DNA of 64,000 nucleotides from Lithospermum erythrorhizon (taxonomy: Eukaryota > Streptophyta > Magnoliopsida > Boraginales > Boraginaceae). Position numbers and translations under genes: made by a program. The stretch covers positions 1 to 64,000 of the forward strand of contig JADFUC010000426.1 in the NCBI GenBank assembly GCA_019722365.1, given 5' to 3'. Shown in pieces: positions 12,901-24,135 of this stretch; position 1 is the stretch's first letter, and each line of letters begins with the position of its first letter. Below the pieces are notes generated by a model. It was given only the letters and a program-made list of their open reading frames with translations. It was not told the origin of the DNA and ran no database searches.

Positions 12901-13455
12901 GCATAATTCTAGAATATTCTATCTAGCATTTATGTGCCTTTATTAAAGGAATAAAGGCGATTTAAAATCAAACTCCCTCCTCCTCGTTGTAGCCTAATTA
13001 AAAACACATAGAAGTTGGGCGTGGAAGAGTTTTGTCTAACCTCCATAAAAAAAGCCTGGGTGGACATTTGATGCCTATAAATAAGCCACTCTTTTTGAGA
13101 AGAAATTATAATTCTTCTAACTTTTCGGGGTTAGAGAATTCCTTCATCTCTCTCTCCTCCATACGTGTTCAACTAACCCCCTCCCCTTTACGAAGAAATG
13201 CTTTTTCTTTTATTGTTTCGTTTCACTTTAATTCCATCTATAAACGCATCGAGGAGTTCTAGTCACTCATCGCTGATACTCGAGATATTCTCGTTTGGGT
13301 ATACGAGCTCATCCGCTTTTCCGCCGCTATAATATTATTCTGTAAGAAATGTACACACTTGTAATTTGTATTTATTATTTTTGTATAACGCGTAAATATT
13401 CCGATCTCGCATCCGATTAGTTGTAACTAGTTAGATATGAATATAAAAACCAACA
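9932..13455 (+). repeat. Copia-2 left LTR, carrying a gypsy solo LTR
   Basis: The outer parts, 9932-10215 and 12769-13455, align with 19289-19570 and with the remaining pieces of the right LTR. Shared landmarks are 'ttcaatatatattaaatgtt', 'attaatataatattc', 'tcttcaaaagc' and the terminal 'aatataaaaaccaaca'. The LTR ends CCAACA at 13455. A run of 'ataaataagccact' near 13077 may hold the element's TATA region. Confidence 0.75.
10216..12768 (+). mobile_element. Ty3/gypsy solo LTR inside the left LTR of copia-2
   Basis: The left boundary reads TTAAATAACCCTGCC, a decayed version of the family start TGTAATAACCCG, and the right boundary is GGGCGGTCGTTACA (12755-12768). 'aataat' occurs on both sides and is consistent with a short target duplication. 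No pol sequence lies between the ends, so this is a solo LTR of about 2.55 kb. Copia-2 sequence that is continuous in the right LTR ('ataacttcctgggttt') resumes directly after 12768. Confidence 0.65.
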
Positions 13456-15759
13456 ATGGCCTCGTGAGCTCAAAGCTACTTGATCAAGTAATAATGTAAA
13501 TAATACGTGAAAATATTTTTGTCGAATTATGAATTATTTTGCATGTTTAATCAAGGCTAATGGTGTTTTAGTTCCTTTAGAAGAGTTATGTTAATTAGAT
13601 AAATTAAATATAATTGATTTTTAATTATTTTCAAAATTTATTAATGTGGAAAAATTTTAAATAATATTTATGATATTTGAGAATTTTTTCGGAATTTTTC
13701 GAATTAATTTTCGGTTTATTTAATCAAACGAAGAAAAAACCATCGATTTTGGCGTTGAATCGTTTCGCATTTAAACGATGAGGCGCGCGCCGCGACGCCG
13801 CCTGTGGGCGACACTAACTCGAAGTCAATCGAAAGTTGACTTGTCAAACGATTCAACTCGCTGACTGTGACGAGCGGTCCCCTGGTCAAACCCGAAGTTA
13901 ATCCCGACCCGCTGACTGAAATATACCGAATTAGCCCGACCCACACTTCGACCCGATCCGCACATCGCCGCTTACCTGACTACCACGGCATAAGTCACCC
14001 GCCACGCTGGGTGTTCGGTGCTTGGGCGCACAGCATCCGAATCGACGCTGACATTCGGGGCCGCACGCTCGCTCCCTTTCCAAAGGCCTATTCTACACGC
14101 TGGCTAAATTGGTCAGTAATTGGCTCGGCTTCGGGATCGGGCTCTTCGGGTCGCTTTTTTTGACAGTCCACTTGATAATTAATTGGATAGTTCAATTTAA
14201 ATTACCTAATGGGTCAAATGAGTTTTGATTTGATCCAAACTCAATTATTGATGGATTTTTGCTAGAACTGATTTATTAGAAATCAATTAAATTGTATTAA
14301 CGTAATTTCATGTTGTAAATTATTTTAATCAATTTATTTTAATCACATTAAAATTAGTTCTAATAAGATTAGATTAAATTCAATTATTTATTAGATTAAA
14401 TTCAATTATTTATTGGATTAAATTCAATTATTTATTGGAATTAATTGAAACAAGTGGATTTAATTAATCAAATTTTAATTATGATTAAGTTTAATTATAA
14501 TATTTTGAAATTGATTTAATTAATTTTGAGATCTATGATTATTTGATAATTAGAGTTTCAAATTATAACATAATTTAGAATTAATCATCATAAGTGTAAA
14601 ATAGTATTTTTAGAAAATACTAGTTATTTTAGTATTAGATATTAACTGAACATGTTATTAATATGAGATATTAATGGCATATTTGATATTTAAATATTAA
14701 TGTAACACGTTATTAATATTAGATACTATTAACACATTCTAATATAAGATATTAATTTGATATTTGCTAATATTAGATATTAACAACAGCTTATTAATAT
14801 AAAATATCAAATAAATACTAGAATTAGATTACTAGTGATTTTACACTTGGACAAATTAAATAATTTATTTTATTTTGATGAATATTCTTGACATGCAATA
14901 TGTGTGCCTACTTCATCCTTCATCCATGCTATGTATGTTAAATATAATATTGATCATTTATTATGCATAATATAATATGTTATATTTGATGGATGGCATG
15001 AACTTTATGATATAATATTATATTATATAGATAATATGGCCTAGAGATATTAATCTACCTAAGGTGTACCAAGTTTGTATTTATATAAATACCTTAAAAC
15101 TTGAGATAATTAATCGTAATTAATTATAATTAATTATTAGATATTGATCCACCTTAGAGGATAGGCCAACAGGAAAATGATTTATGAAACTGAAATATAG
15201 TTTAGAAATATTTCCCACTAATATTTATATCATGATTTTTAATATGTGTTATATTTTTCTTATGATTCATGAGTATATACTTTTTGCTTGTTTGATTGAT
15301 ATGCTTGACATGATCATAAGAGTTCATAAAATATAACAAATACCACCTAATAAATAAGTAGTTAATGTCACACCATAATATAAAGTCGGATTAGGGTCAT
15401 TTGTGTGCGCGGACCTGCCAGTACGGTAGACCTGTCACATCTGGGATGCCATCCCGATGGGATAGTCTAAGTTACTCGTTCAAGAATTTGAACTTACACT
15501 TTTCATTCTGAATTTGCATTCAGTATATTTGGTCTGCTTAACGGTGATTTCCAATGTCAAGACGTGGGCCCGTTGACATAAGAGGTTACTAATATAGTCT
15601 AAGTTGAACTTTTAGTAACGCCAAGAGTTATGATGGTCATAATTATGTGATTGTACACTTGCTTGCATAGCTTAAGTCGGAATGTTGCAGTGCTGCCGTC
15701 CGGTTTATGTTATATGAGTTCTTGGTATACTTTGTGTGTTTGGTGGGATTGTGAACACG
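13456..15759 (+). repeat. Copia-2 internal leader with a GC-rich patch
   Basis: It starts with TGGCCTCGTGAGCTC (13457), a primer-binding-like site similar to that of the element at 2268. A conspicuous GC-rich patch at about 13740-14160 is embedded in otherwise strongly AT-rich DNA. ORFs of 76 and 98 codons there, on opposite strands, are composition artefacts without recognisable domains. From 14590 to 14840 TTAGATATTAA-like words recur irregularly. Confidence 0.5.
14371..14436. repeat. 22-bp tandem repeat, three copies
   Basis: The unit RGATTAAATTCAATTATTTATT occurs three times in a row (14371, 14393, 14415). The third copy differs only at its first base. It lies in the AT-rich leader of copia-2. 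Confidence 0.93.
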
Positions 15760-16680
15760 AGTATGTTTGTTCCATTATCTGATTGTAGAATATTATATGA
15801 CATATAGATTACGTTGTTCATTATATATTTTCTGTTGTAGTATGTTATTAGTGCCATTTTCCCCTACGAGTGTTTTTCAGTCTGACCTGAAAAGATATAT
15901 GCTAAATGACTTAGTGCTCGTTTACGAGCACATTGAGTATGTAATACTAAATGAGCCCCAAGTACTCCAAAGTATTTCAATATGTTTGGAGTGTGACTTC
16001 AATACGATGAGCATTTGATGCATTCCGTAGAAGTCAGGTGCCTCATGTTGTCCACTATGGAGCATCATCTCAAGGTTAAGAATCACGATGTCAGATCATG
16101 ATCTGATTTATGCTCATATGATACTCTCCTTCGTGAAAATTGTTGAAAAGAGTTAAAGAGCAAAATGTTGCGCACCCTGATCAACATGAAGGTTGAAGAG
16201 AAACTTGTTCTGGAGATAATGAGATTGATTGAGTTACTCCAGTACTCTGGAATCCCAATCTCTCCGGAATTGAGCTTAAACATGATCTCGATTACTTACC
16301 TTCATCAAAGTATCCAATTTCATGATTGGGTACAATGGATAAGAAATGAAGGAAGCTTTGGCTTCGCTTCGAGAGATGATATCTAAGGATAAGGAGAATT
16401 CCCTGAATGTTTCACCTCTGTAGTTTTGGTTACAAACTACGAGGGAATGAACAAAGGGGAGCAGAAGCAGATAGATGACAAGGATGATCATAGTAACCAC
16501 TTTGGTCATCAGAGGAAGTCTGCCAAAGAGGACCTTTCCATCTGTCAAGAGATGTGATTCAATCACAGATCAGCCTGAGAGGTACCGTCATGTTATGAGT
16601 TGTGATACTTCACTTTCTGATACATCAATGCTTGTTGACATTGTATGTAGTACTCACATTTTGAAATGTGCAGGATAATC
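15760..16680 (+). pseudogene. Degenerate copia-2 gag
   Basis: A 73-codon stretch at 16165-16386 and its flanks resemble the copia gag (UBN2/retrotran_gag) pattern: an 'MLRTLINMKVEEK' segment, then 'MRLIELLQYSGIPIS', then a decayed 'LILQSLP..F..F..NY' helix region (16280-16330). It is broken by stops before and after. Upstream, 15880-16016 may be an earlier gag piece. The assignment rests on pattern memory for the family; a profile search would settle it. Confidence 0.45.
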
Positions 16681-19288
16681 AGAATAGAAGATCGCTAGAG
16701 AAGGAGTGGACCTGGATAAGGAATGTGTTAAGCATCCGACCAGGATGACCCAAGTTTATCGTTTAGCTTAGACAAATGTCTTTAACATATTGTCGAGTTG
16801 GCTTCCTTCTTCGATTAGGAATATTGTTGTTATTTATGTTTTGAACATAAATGGTTTTTATGTCTTAAGATTAATTCAATTTAATTGACTATTAATTTCT
16901 ACATATAAATTACAAACGATATTAAATTTACAGACATGAATATCACAACATGTATAATCACATAAATGAAAGATCATAAAGATAGAATCTTTGGAATCAT
17001 ATAGTTAGAGTATACGATTAAATATGAATAATACTTAGAATTCAAAATGAGGCAATCATTAATTAAAATTAAATGTTTAGAGCAAGTTATTTATTAAATC
17101 ATAAATAAGATTTACTTTGGGATCCAATGATAAATATAAGCAATGCATTATTGCTGTTTATTAATAAAACATAAATGTATATCATTTACTAAATTTACTA
17201 TGTTATTTAAATACACAATAAGTAGATTTGAATAGTTCAAATGGATGAGAGTTGGCTTAAACAAACATTAAATATTCTTCAAAATAAAGAAACATGTTTA
17301 CTAAATGAACTAGATTCGTCTAATAATATATGGTACATATTCTCTGAGTTTAATAGAACCCTTGAATTTATAGTCATGATCAATAGAAATTATTAGATGC
17401 GATATGAAATTATTCCATAATGGTCAATTCAAGAACTTATAAAACTTTCTACTAGTCAAGCGATTAATGAACTATAAGACTTGAACTTGAACTTGTTGAT
17501 ACTACAATGATTAATCAAATAAAGGTGATGCTTTAAGGATATAACCATGAACAACGATAAATGATAATTAAAGTTTGTATGATCAGGAGATAGTTTAAAT
17601 ATTTCAAATGGATAGATATTAAGATTTTCCAAGATAAATAAGTTTATCCAGAGATAAATAACTATCTAATAACATAATGATTAATGATATTGTGTTTCTT
17701 AAATAAATTTGTCAGTCGAGGTGGTGAAAAAATCTTATTAATCATAGTGTTTTAAGTCGTCAGGATGGCATAAATTCATGTGAAGGTTTAAATAGTTTGA
17801 TTAATTAATCAAACTAGTGTTCTTGACAAGAAGGTCGGTGGGAGAACATATAAATTTCAGTATGTGGAAATATGTACTGTAGTAGAAGAACTACTAGATA
17901 GATTGTGTGTTTCTGAATCAGGGATGACTGAATATTATAATTAACAGAAATCCCAATTAACTAAACAATAAGTTGAGTTATCTTCTCTTGATAAGACATC
18001 CTAACTAGGTTAGTGACTCTAAAGAAAGAATCTTTCCAAGAGATACAACTTTTATTGTTAGATGGGAAAGAAGAGCAGCTAAAAAGGAGTTATATTGTCA
18101 AATATAGAGTTGTTAACATCTTGTTAAAGTAAAATAATACAATAAAGACTCTGAGAACACTAAAAGCTGAGTGCAGTTACAACTAAGTTGTGAATAAAGT
18201 AAGTCGGATTATAACTCTAATGAGTAATCTTGAAAAGTTGTCTAGTTTAATATCTCTGATGACTTCTTGAAGCTAAAAAGTGAATCTCATTATTCAGTCA
18301 GTGTGTACTTTCCCGGAGATAATGATACATGATAGTTGAAAATGAAAGTATATATTGCTAAAGTTTAGAACAAGAACAACATTTGACTGAACCCCCAAAC
18401 TAAATCAAACCCACTAGTATAAGCATATTAAGAAAATGTCATTCTTATAATTAATAGTGCTAATTTAATTAGAGGCTACATAAATCTAATCCCAACGATT
18501 GTATGATAATGTCTTGGTTTGAAGCTGGGTTAAGTCTACAACGTTGTTCAGACAGTGATGATATATGTTCAAAATATACACCTCGTTACTATAGTAACAG
18601 AGCTGATTCCTGAATCTAATATTTATGCAGAGGTCTTTGGATCTGTAATTCAAACAGAAAACCTTTAACAATGAAAAACAACCGGATTGCCTAAATCTGA
18701 TGGTGTTATTCAAACAGAATCAAACACCAAGCGACTAAGTATGTGGCGATTGTGTTGATCATTTTCTTGGATCAAGGAGTATGGATATAATAATCACATG
18801 GGTTTGAGCTTTGAACCGTAGTCTGGGACCGTGACCGTTGTGAACTTGGAAGATAAATTATCGTGCAGAAGATTACTCAGAGTTTATGTTGAATGGCGAT
18901 TCTTGGGCACAGGTAGCAGTTCATCGATCTTGGAGAGCGTACTTTGGCCATGTTAGCGTAATAGGAGGATTATAACGGCGTGAGATCGGGTATACTACAA
19001 AAAGTATAAATGAGAACACGGCATGCAATAGGGGATTCATACAACTAGGATAAATGGTAGATGGTTTGTAATCTTGGGGATTTAAAGGGTGATTTGGGTA
19101 TGCACCACCAGCTATGGTAGATATCATATTAACACATCCATTTACCAAGAAATTGCGTGTGCGAGGATTTGGTGACAACTGCTACGATAGGTTGGCCATT
19201 TGGAAATTGCGTATCGGAAGAAGATAAGTGGATGAGGTTTCATAAGCTTCGCTGATGCCTATCATAAATCGTCGAGGACAAGTGGGAG
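16681..19288 (+). repeat. Copia-2 3' internal region; no recognisable pol
   Basis: This is 2.6 kb of AT-rich DNA between the gag remnant and the right LTR. I could not recognise integrase, RT or RNase H motifs in any frame. It ends with the polypurine tract GACAAGTGGGAG (19277-19288), very similar to GGCAAGTGGGAG before the LTR at 52943. Either pol is too decayed to see by eye or it has been deleted. Confidence 0.5.
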
Positions 19289-22142
19289 TGTTGGAAATAT
19301 GAGATGTCGATCTCATAAAATATCCACGAACAATTTGGAATTGATCGGCCGATTTAAACATTAAACTATAAGTTCAATATATATTAAATGTTAGACATTT
19401 AATGACTTTAGAATTGCGTATTATTGATATTAGAGGTCATAGTGGCTTACTTTAGAGACAACTCATTAATCTATATATTAATATAATATTCGATTAGTAT
19501 TATTTAATATATTACTCTTGTCAATCAGATCTGAAATTCATGACGATAATCGAACAAATAATATGTATTATAACTCCCCGGGTTTAAAGTGAAATATGAG
19601 CAGACATTAAAGGACAAAATTGAATCCCGAGGATATAGGGGATATGAATTAGAGCTAAGACATAGTAGAGGATGAATTCGAATCTTCTTCAAAAGCGTAA
19701 TTCTAGAATATATCTGGCATTTTATGTGCCTTTATTTAAGGAATAAGAAGTGAGATGAGATTGGAGCTGTAATAACTCGTTCCTTATCAATATTATGTTG
19801 ATAGTATATAAGTTTCTCGGTGGAGTATTTAGGAATTGAAATTAAAAATTCGAACTTGAGTAGTGGAGAATTGACAAATCGGAATTCGGTTGGTGGTATA
19901 TTTAGGTTTGTGGTGGGACCGGAGATAGTATAAATAATTTTTGGAATAATATCGATATATTGAGATAGTATGAGATGAGTAGTAATATATGCATCGAGAA
20001 TAACACACAATGGAAATAGGTTTCGTTGAGATTTAAGTGCGAAGGTGTAGAATTCACAGAAGCAGAGATGAGCTTATTTCTTCCATACAAATATCCACAT
20101 ATCTTAAATCCTCGTCCGTTCCCCTCTTCTTTCCTCTTTTAAATTTCAACTTCCCCATCAAAATTTTCTTTAATTCTCTAGATTAATAAGCAAACTTCGA
20201 GATCAAAGTGGTGGGTCCTTCTCTTATTAATCTTCCAGGCAGAAATATCAAATCTTTTTGAGATATTTTTTGAGTTTTGAAAAGTTGACTTTTATGGGAT
20301 TTTTTTACTTTATATCTTGAATTTGTTATGGTATAGAAATGTTATCTAAGTATCGTATAGAAGTTAGTGGTATTTTGAGTGATTATTGGGATTTGAAAGT
20401 GGTATAAGTTGAGGTTTGACTTTGTGACTTTCTTAAATTAACTTTAAATTGTAATATGAGGTTAGAGGACTTTAATATAGGTTTTTGGGTATAGAATTAT
20501 TGGTTTGGATATGGATAGGTAGAGATTGGAGTTGAAAGTTTAGGAAAGTTAAATTATAGCATTTAGCGTTTGAATTGGGATTGTATTTAATGGATTAATT
20601 AGTTGTCAATTGATTGTTGGATTGATTAGAATGTGCTTAAAGTGTTATTGTTGGGGTATGTAAGGAGATGACCGAATATTGAGATTTTATGAAGTTGCTT
20701 GAATTAGAATGTAGTTATGTTGGAATCTTCAAAGTGTATACGATGCTTGGGGATAGGATGATTCTTAGAGTTGTACATTTGAATCGTGAGGCGTGGTATA
20801 ACTTTCGGGGATTATATAGATGTTAGAGAGAGGTTATTCTACGGGATGTGTTATAATGTATAATTTCTTTGAATAGGAGTTGAGCTAGATACATACGAGG
20901 GAATTTAGGTATTCATTCTTTGCTTTTGGGCTCTGAGGTGATACAAATCTCACGATTGGGACCTTTGTATATATTATGTTATATATTTTGCATGTGTTGT
21001 CTTGGGACTATTATGATATGTGTATTGTGTGATTATGATTCGCCAGCAAAATAAATTGAGATTATGATTGATATTATGTGTAAATTCTTATTTATGATTC
21101 ATATGATGAAATAATTGAAGATTGAGGTATATTATGAGATAGTGAGATTATGATTTGTATTATGAGATAGTTGTGAATATGATTCATGTTGTGAGATTGT
21201 GTGTGTGTCTTTGTGTGTGGATGTGTCTTTGTGTGTGTGGTTGTGTGCGAGATGTGCTTTGATTGCCTTGTGTATTTTGGGCCCGGTAGTGACCCGGCCG
21301 GGAGAGTTTGGTGTGGTGTCGCATATTGTGTGGGTAGCCGAGTGGATTGGGAGGTTTGGTGTGATATGCGTTGAGGGATGTAGCCTCGGTCGGGAGGATG
21401 GAGGTGGAAGCCTCGTCGGTTATGTGGAGGTGGATTCCTCATATGTGTATTATTTGGAGGTGGATTACGCCGTGTGTGTATTATTTGGAGGTGTATTTGG
21501 ATTTCTTGTGTATCTTTGAGTTGTATCATTAAGATTGGATTTGTATTATGTTGTTCGTTGTTTTATTGTATATGTTGTTAGTTCACGCGATGAATGAAGT
21601 GTATTTTATTATTATTAATGTCGAATGAAGTCTTTTATGTTTGTCGTCATTGATGATTGAGCTAAATTGTCTGAGTTGATGACATAACCTAAGGAGCACA
21701 GGGCAGTCAATTCACGAGAACTCACACTGCTTCTTTGTTGTAGTCGACTAAAATGCATAGAAAGGAGGTCGAAGAATGTTTTCTAACTCTCCAGAAAAGT
21801 CTAAAATAGTGGACATTTGATGTCTATAAATATGTCACTTTTTGGAGAATAAACTTGCTTATAATTCTTCTAACTATTTGAAGTTATAAATTCTCCCCAT
21901 TCTCTCCCTAAATATAATTCGACTAATCCCCCCATCACTTTTGGAAGAAATAGTTTTCTTTTGTTGTTTACGTTTAGACTTTAATGGATTACAGTAAAGC
22001 AGCGTTGAGGAGTTTGAATTGATTCTTGGTGTGGATACTACTTGCTTTGGGTATATGAGCTGCAAGTTTTCCACATTTGCTATAATATTATTCGCATCCG
22101 ATTAGTTTTAGAACAGATTGAATATGAATATAAAAACCAACA
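19289..22142 (+). repeat. Copia-2 right LTR, carrying a gypsy solo LTR
   Basis: It starts TGTTGGAAATATGAG after a polypurine tract and ends AAAAACCAACA at 22142. Minus the gypsy insert at 19768-21692, it is about 0.93 kb and matches the left LTR. The gypsy insertion point differs from that in the left LTR. Confidence 0.8.
19768..21692 (+). mobile_element. Ty3/gypsy solo LTR inside the right LTR of copia-2
   Basis: It starts TGTAATAACTCGTTCC and is flanked by a perfect 5-bp duplication GGAGC (19763-19767 and 21693-21697). Landmarks shared with the copies at 10216 and 47860 are 'ctcggtggagtattt', 'gggaccggagatagtataaat', 'gttgactttt' and the TTATTATTATTAATGTC block. At about 1.93 kb it is shorter than the 10216 copy, mainly because of loss in its 3' third. 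ORFs of 106 and 145 codons on opposite strands at 21.1-21.5 kb are low-complexity GT-rich artefacts. Confidence 0.75.
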
Positions 22143-23299
22143 TTTAGGAATGCATGGAAAACCTATCATTTGGACCTTATAGAGTGGTCGGATCGGAAGA
22201 GCTTCCCGAGGGGCCCACATGCCAAGTAGGCGAAGGCTTAAGTTAGGAAAATCACGTGGTAGCTTGACCGTCAATCTACCTCGATTTAATAAGGAATACT
22301 TTAACAACTTTATAAGCTTCTCCCGAGACCTGACCTCCACCTTAATGGACGCTTTGTGCTCGTCGCTAGAATGGTAACCTCCTCTCTTTATTTTCCTTCC
22401 TGATCATTGATTCAAGGGCTTCTGATTACATGACCTCTCATAGTTTTTTATTTCATGATTTCTTACCACCATCAAACCTTATACCCCAATTCGATTAAGC
22501 AAGAGAAACCACAGCTTAGCTCATTATAAATGGAGTTAGGATTCTGGAGATTAGGTTCTAATTAAGGATAGGGATAGAATTAGAATTAATGATAAGTTAT
22601 GGCTTGAGATTGTTTATATTTACGATTTGATGCAATCTTATACCCCTGATTACATTGTAATTGACTTTACCATGCTCCGAGACAAATACTTAATCTCTAA
22701 TTACTCTTTAATAATATTATTTAAAAAATTAATATTATGAAAGTATTTTAAAAGACGAATCCAATTATATAAATTTTATATTTTTTAGAATAATGAATAA
22801 TTACTAATGGATGGTCAAAGTTCAATTTAAAAAAATTTAAACGACAATTAAAGTGGATTGGAAATAGTATCTATTAGTAACTTGACCTTTGATAATCAGT
22901 GAAGTGCTAAGTTTTTCCGTCTTGTATTTCTTAGGATACGGTATCGTGAGGGAAAGATGATTGGTAGTGCTAGAGTCCATGATGATGGTTTATATTATTT
23001 TGAGCATGATAAAACTAATTTACCTTTAAATTTGTTTTCGAGTCTTATTGTTCGTAGTTCTGAATGTTATGTTTTAAATTTTATTTTTAACTCTATTTGT
23101 GATTGTGACTCTATTAAGTTATTGTATTATCTATTGGGCCACTTGAGTGTTAGTTATTTGAAAAACTATTTCCCCATTTATCTTCCAAGACTACATTGGA
23201 TGATTTTAATTGTGATTCTTGCTAGTTAACGAAACATACAAGTTCTAAATGCCACCGAAGTCTCATAGGCCAACTAGTCAATTTTATTTAATTGACAGT
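22143..23299 (+). pseudogene. Copia-1 gag tail, protease region and pre-integrase domain
   Basis: Sequence directly after copia-2 continues the interrupted zinc-knuckle region of copia-1 (HGKP motif in the first 30 bases). At 22957-23229 an open stretch of 90 codons matches the GAG_pre-integrase pattern: MIGSARVHDDGLYYF at the start and a GHLSVSYLKNYFP block in place of the usual GHPS..YL..L.P. Protease was not recognised between them. The frame breaks at about 23230, where the CxxC-containing end is decayed. Confidence 0.7.
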
Positions 23300-24135
23300 T
23301 GTTGATGTTAGAAGTTGGCTATGTTTTTTTGTGACCAAGTGTTGTTGTCAATGCTATAAGTAAATGTGTAGATAAGCGATTGACGACAAACATTGAAGTT
23401 AGGCAGGAGCTTGAGGTTTTGCTTGTGAGCTTTTAGGAGGTTTTGTGTAGGAGTCTTTGTCAAGACAGAAAATTTGCCAAGAAAGAGATGTAGTGTTATG
23501 TTAATAGAATCCGTGTTGATTGAAGATATGTGGTTTAAGAGATAATCATTGCCAATCAATTATCTATTAAAATAGGAAAGGATATGTGTTGATTGAGAAG
23601 ACCGTGTGAATGCCTAAGTATTCTACCTATTCACATCTACTATAAATAGGAGAGGTTCGAGGATCTAAAGTGTGTAAAGAGAAAAACCATATGTTATTCT
23701 CTCTACTGTTATTAGGTCAGTTGTAAAGGTGAACTATAAACCTCATAGTGTAGATTGTGTTCCAACACATGGAACATTAGTCGTATTTATGGCAGACCAA
23801 AAACTGTGTAGTGATAGTGTAGAAATGAGTGGGGGATCTCGTTATCAAGAAGAGTCCATAGTAGGTCTGATTAGAAATTTAGAACTATGGTGTCGGAGAT
23901 TAGCTAGGCATTAGAATGGGGGTCATTCATGTAAGACACCAAGTTGTAACGCTCTTGACTATTATAGTTCCTTCTACTGGGCTTGTTCCCCCCCAAATGT
24001 AGGTGTGAGTTGCATGCGAACTGGGTTAACATTTTTGTGTGTTTTTATATTTTTGCATTTTATTTTCTGTTTGTGTTTTGAGTCGTTTAGTGTAAGATGT
24101 TGATTTGTTGCTCCTTCTGCTTTAGCATCTGTATG
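23300..24135 (+). repeat. Probable LTR-like insertion splitting copia-1 between pre-integrase and integrase
   Basis: Copia polyprotein similarity stops near 23290 and resumes at about 24150 with the integrase start, so about 0.8 kb is extra. It begins TGTTGATGTTAG, contains a TATA-box-like 'actataaataggagagg' at about 23640 and a pyrimidine-rich downstream stretch, as LTRs do. I could not find a convincing right end or a target duplication. It may be a solo LTR of another copia family. Confidence 0.4.

Larger units (their letters stand above)
9932..22142 (+). mobile_element. Copia-2: full-length but decayed copia-type LTR element nested in copia-1
   Basis: Two LTRs (9932-13455 and 19289-22142) share inverted ends (TGTTGG or TATTGG at the left, CCAACA at the right) and most of their sequence once a gypsy solo LTR is subtracted from each, leaving about 0.95 kb per LTR. 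The sites flanking the whole element, GTTAG at 9927 and TTTAG at 22143, look like a 5-bp target duplication in copia-1 gag. Inside are a primer-binding-like site, a GC-rich leader and a degenerate gag. The segment before LTR 2 ends GACAAGTGGGAG, a polypurine tract. Confidence 0.75.

Noticed and set aside
13716..14163. Overlapping ORFs of 76 and 98 codons on opposite strands
   Set aside because: They sit in the GC-rich leader of copia-2. Stop-poor frames are expected from composition and the peptides show no domain.
21092..21529. 145-codon minus-strand ORF rich in His/Thr and a 106-codon plus-strand ORF
   Set aside because: Low-complexity GT-rich DNA inside a gypsy LTR gives long frames on both strands; no domain is visible.
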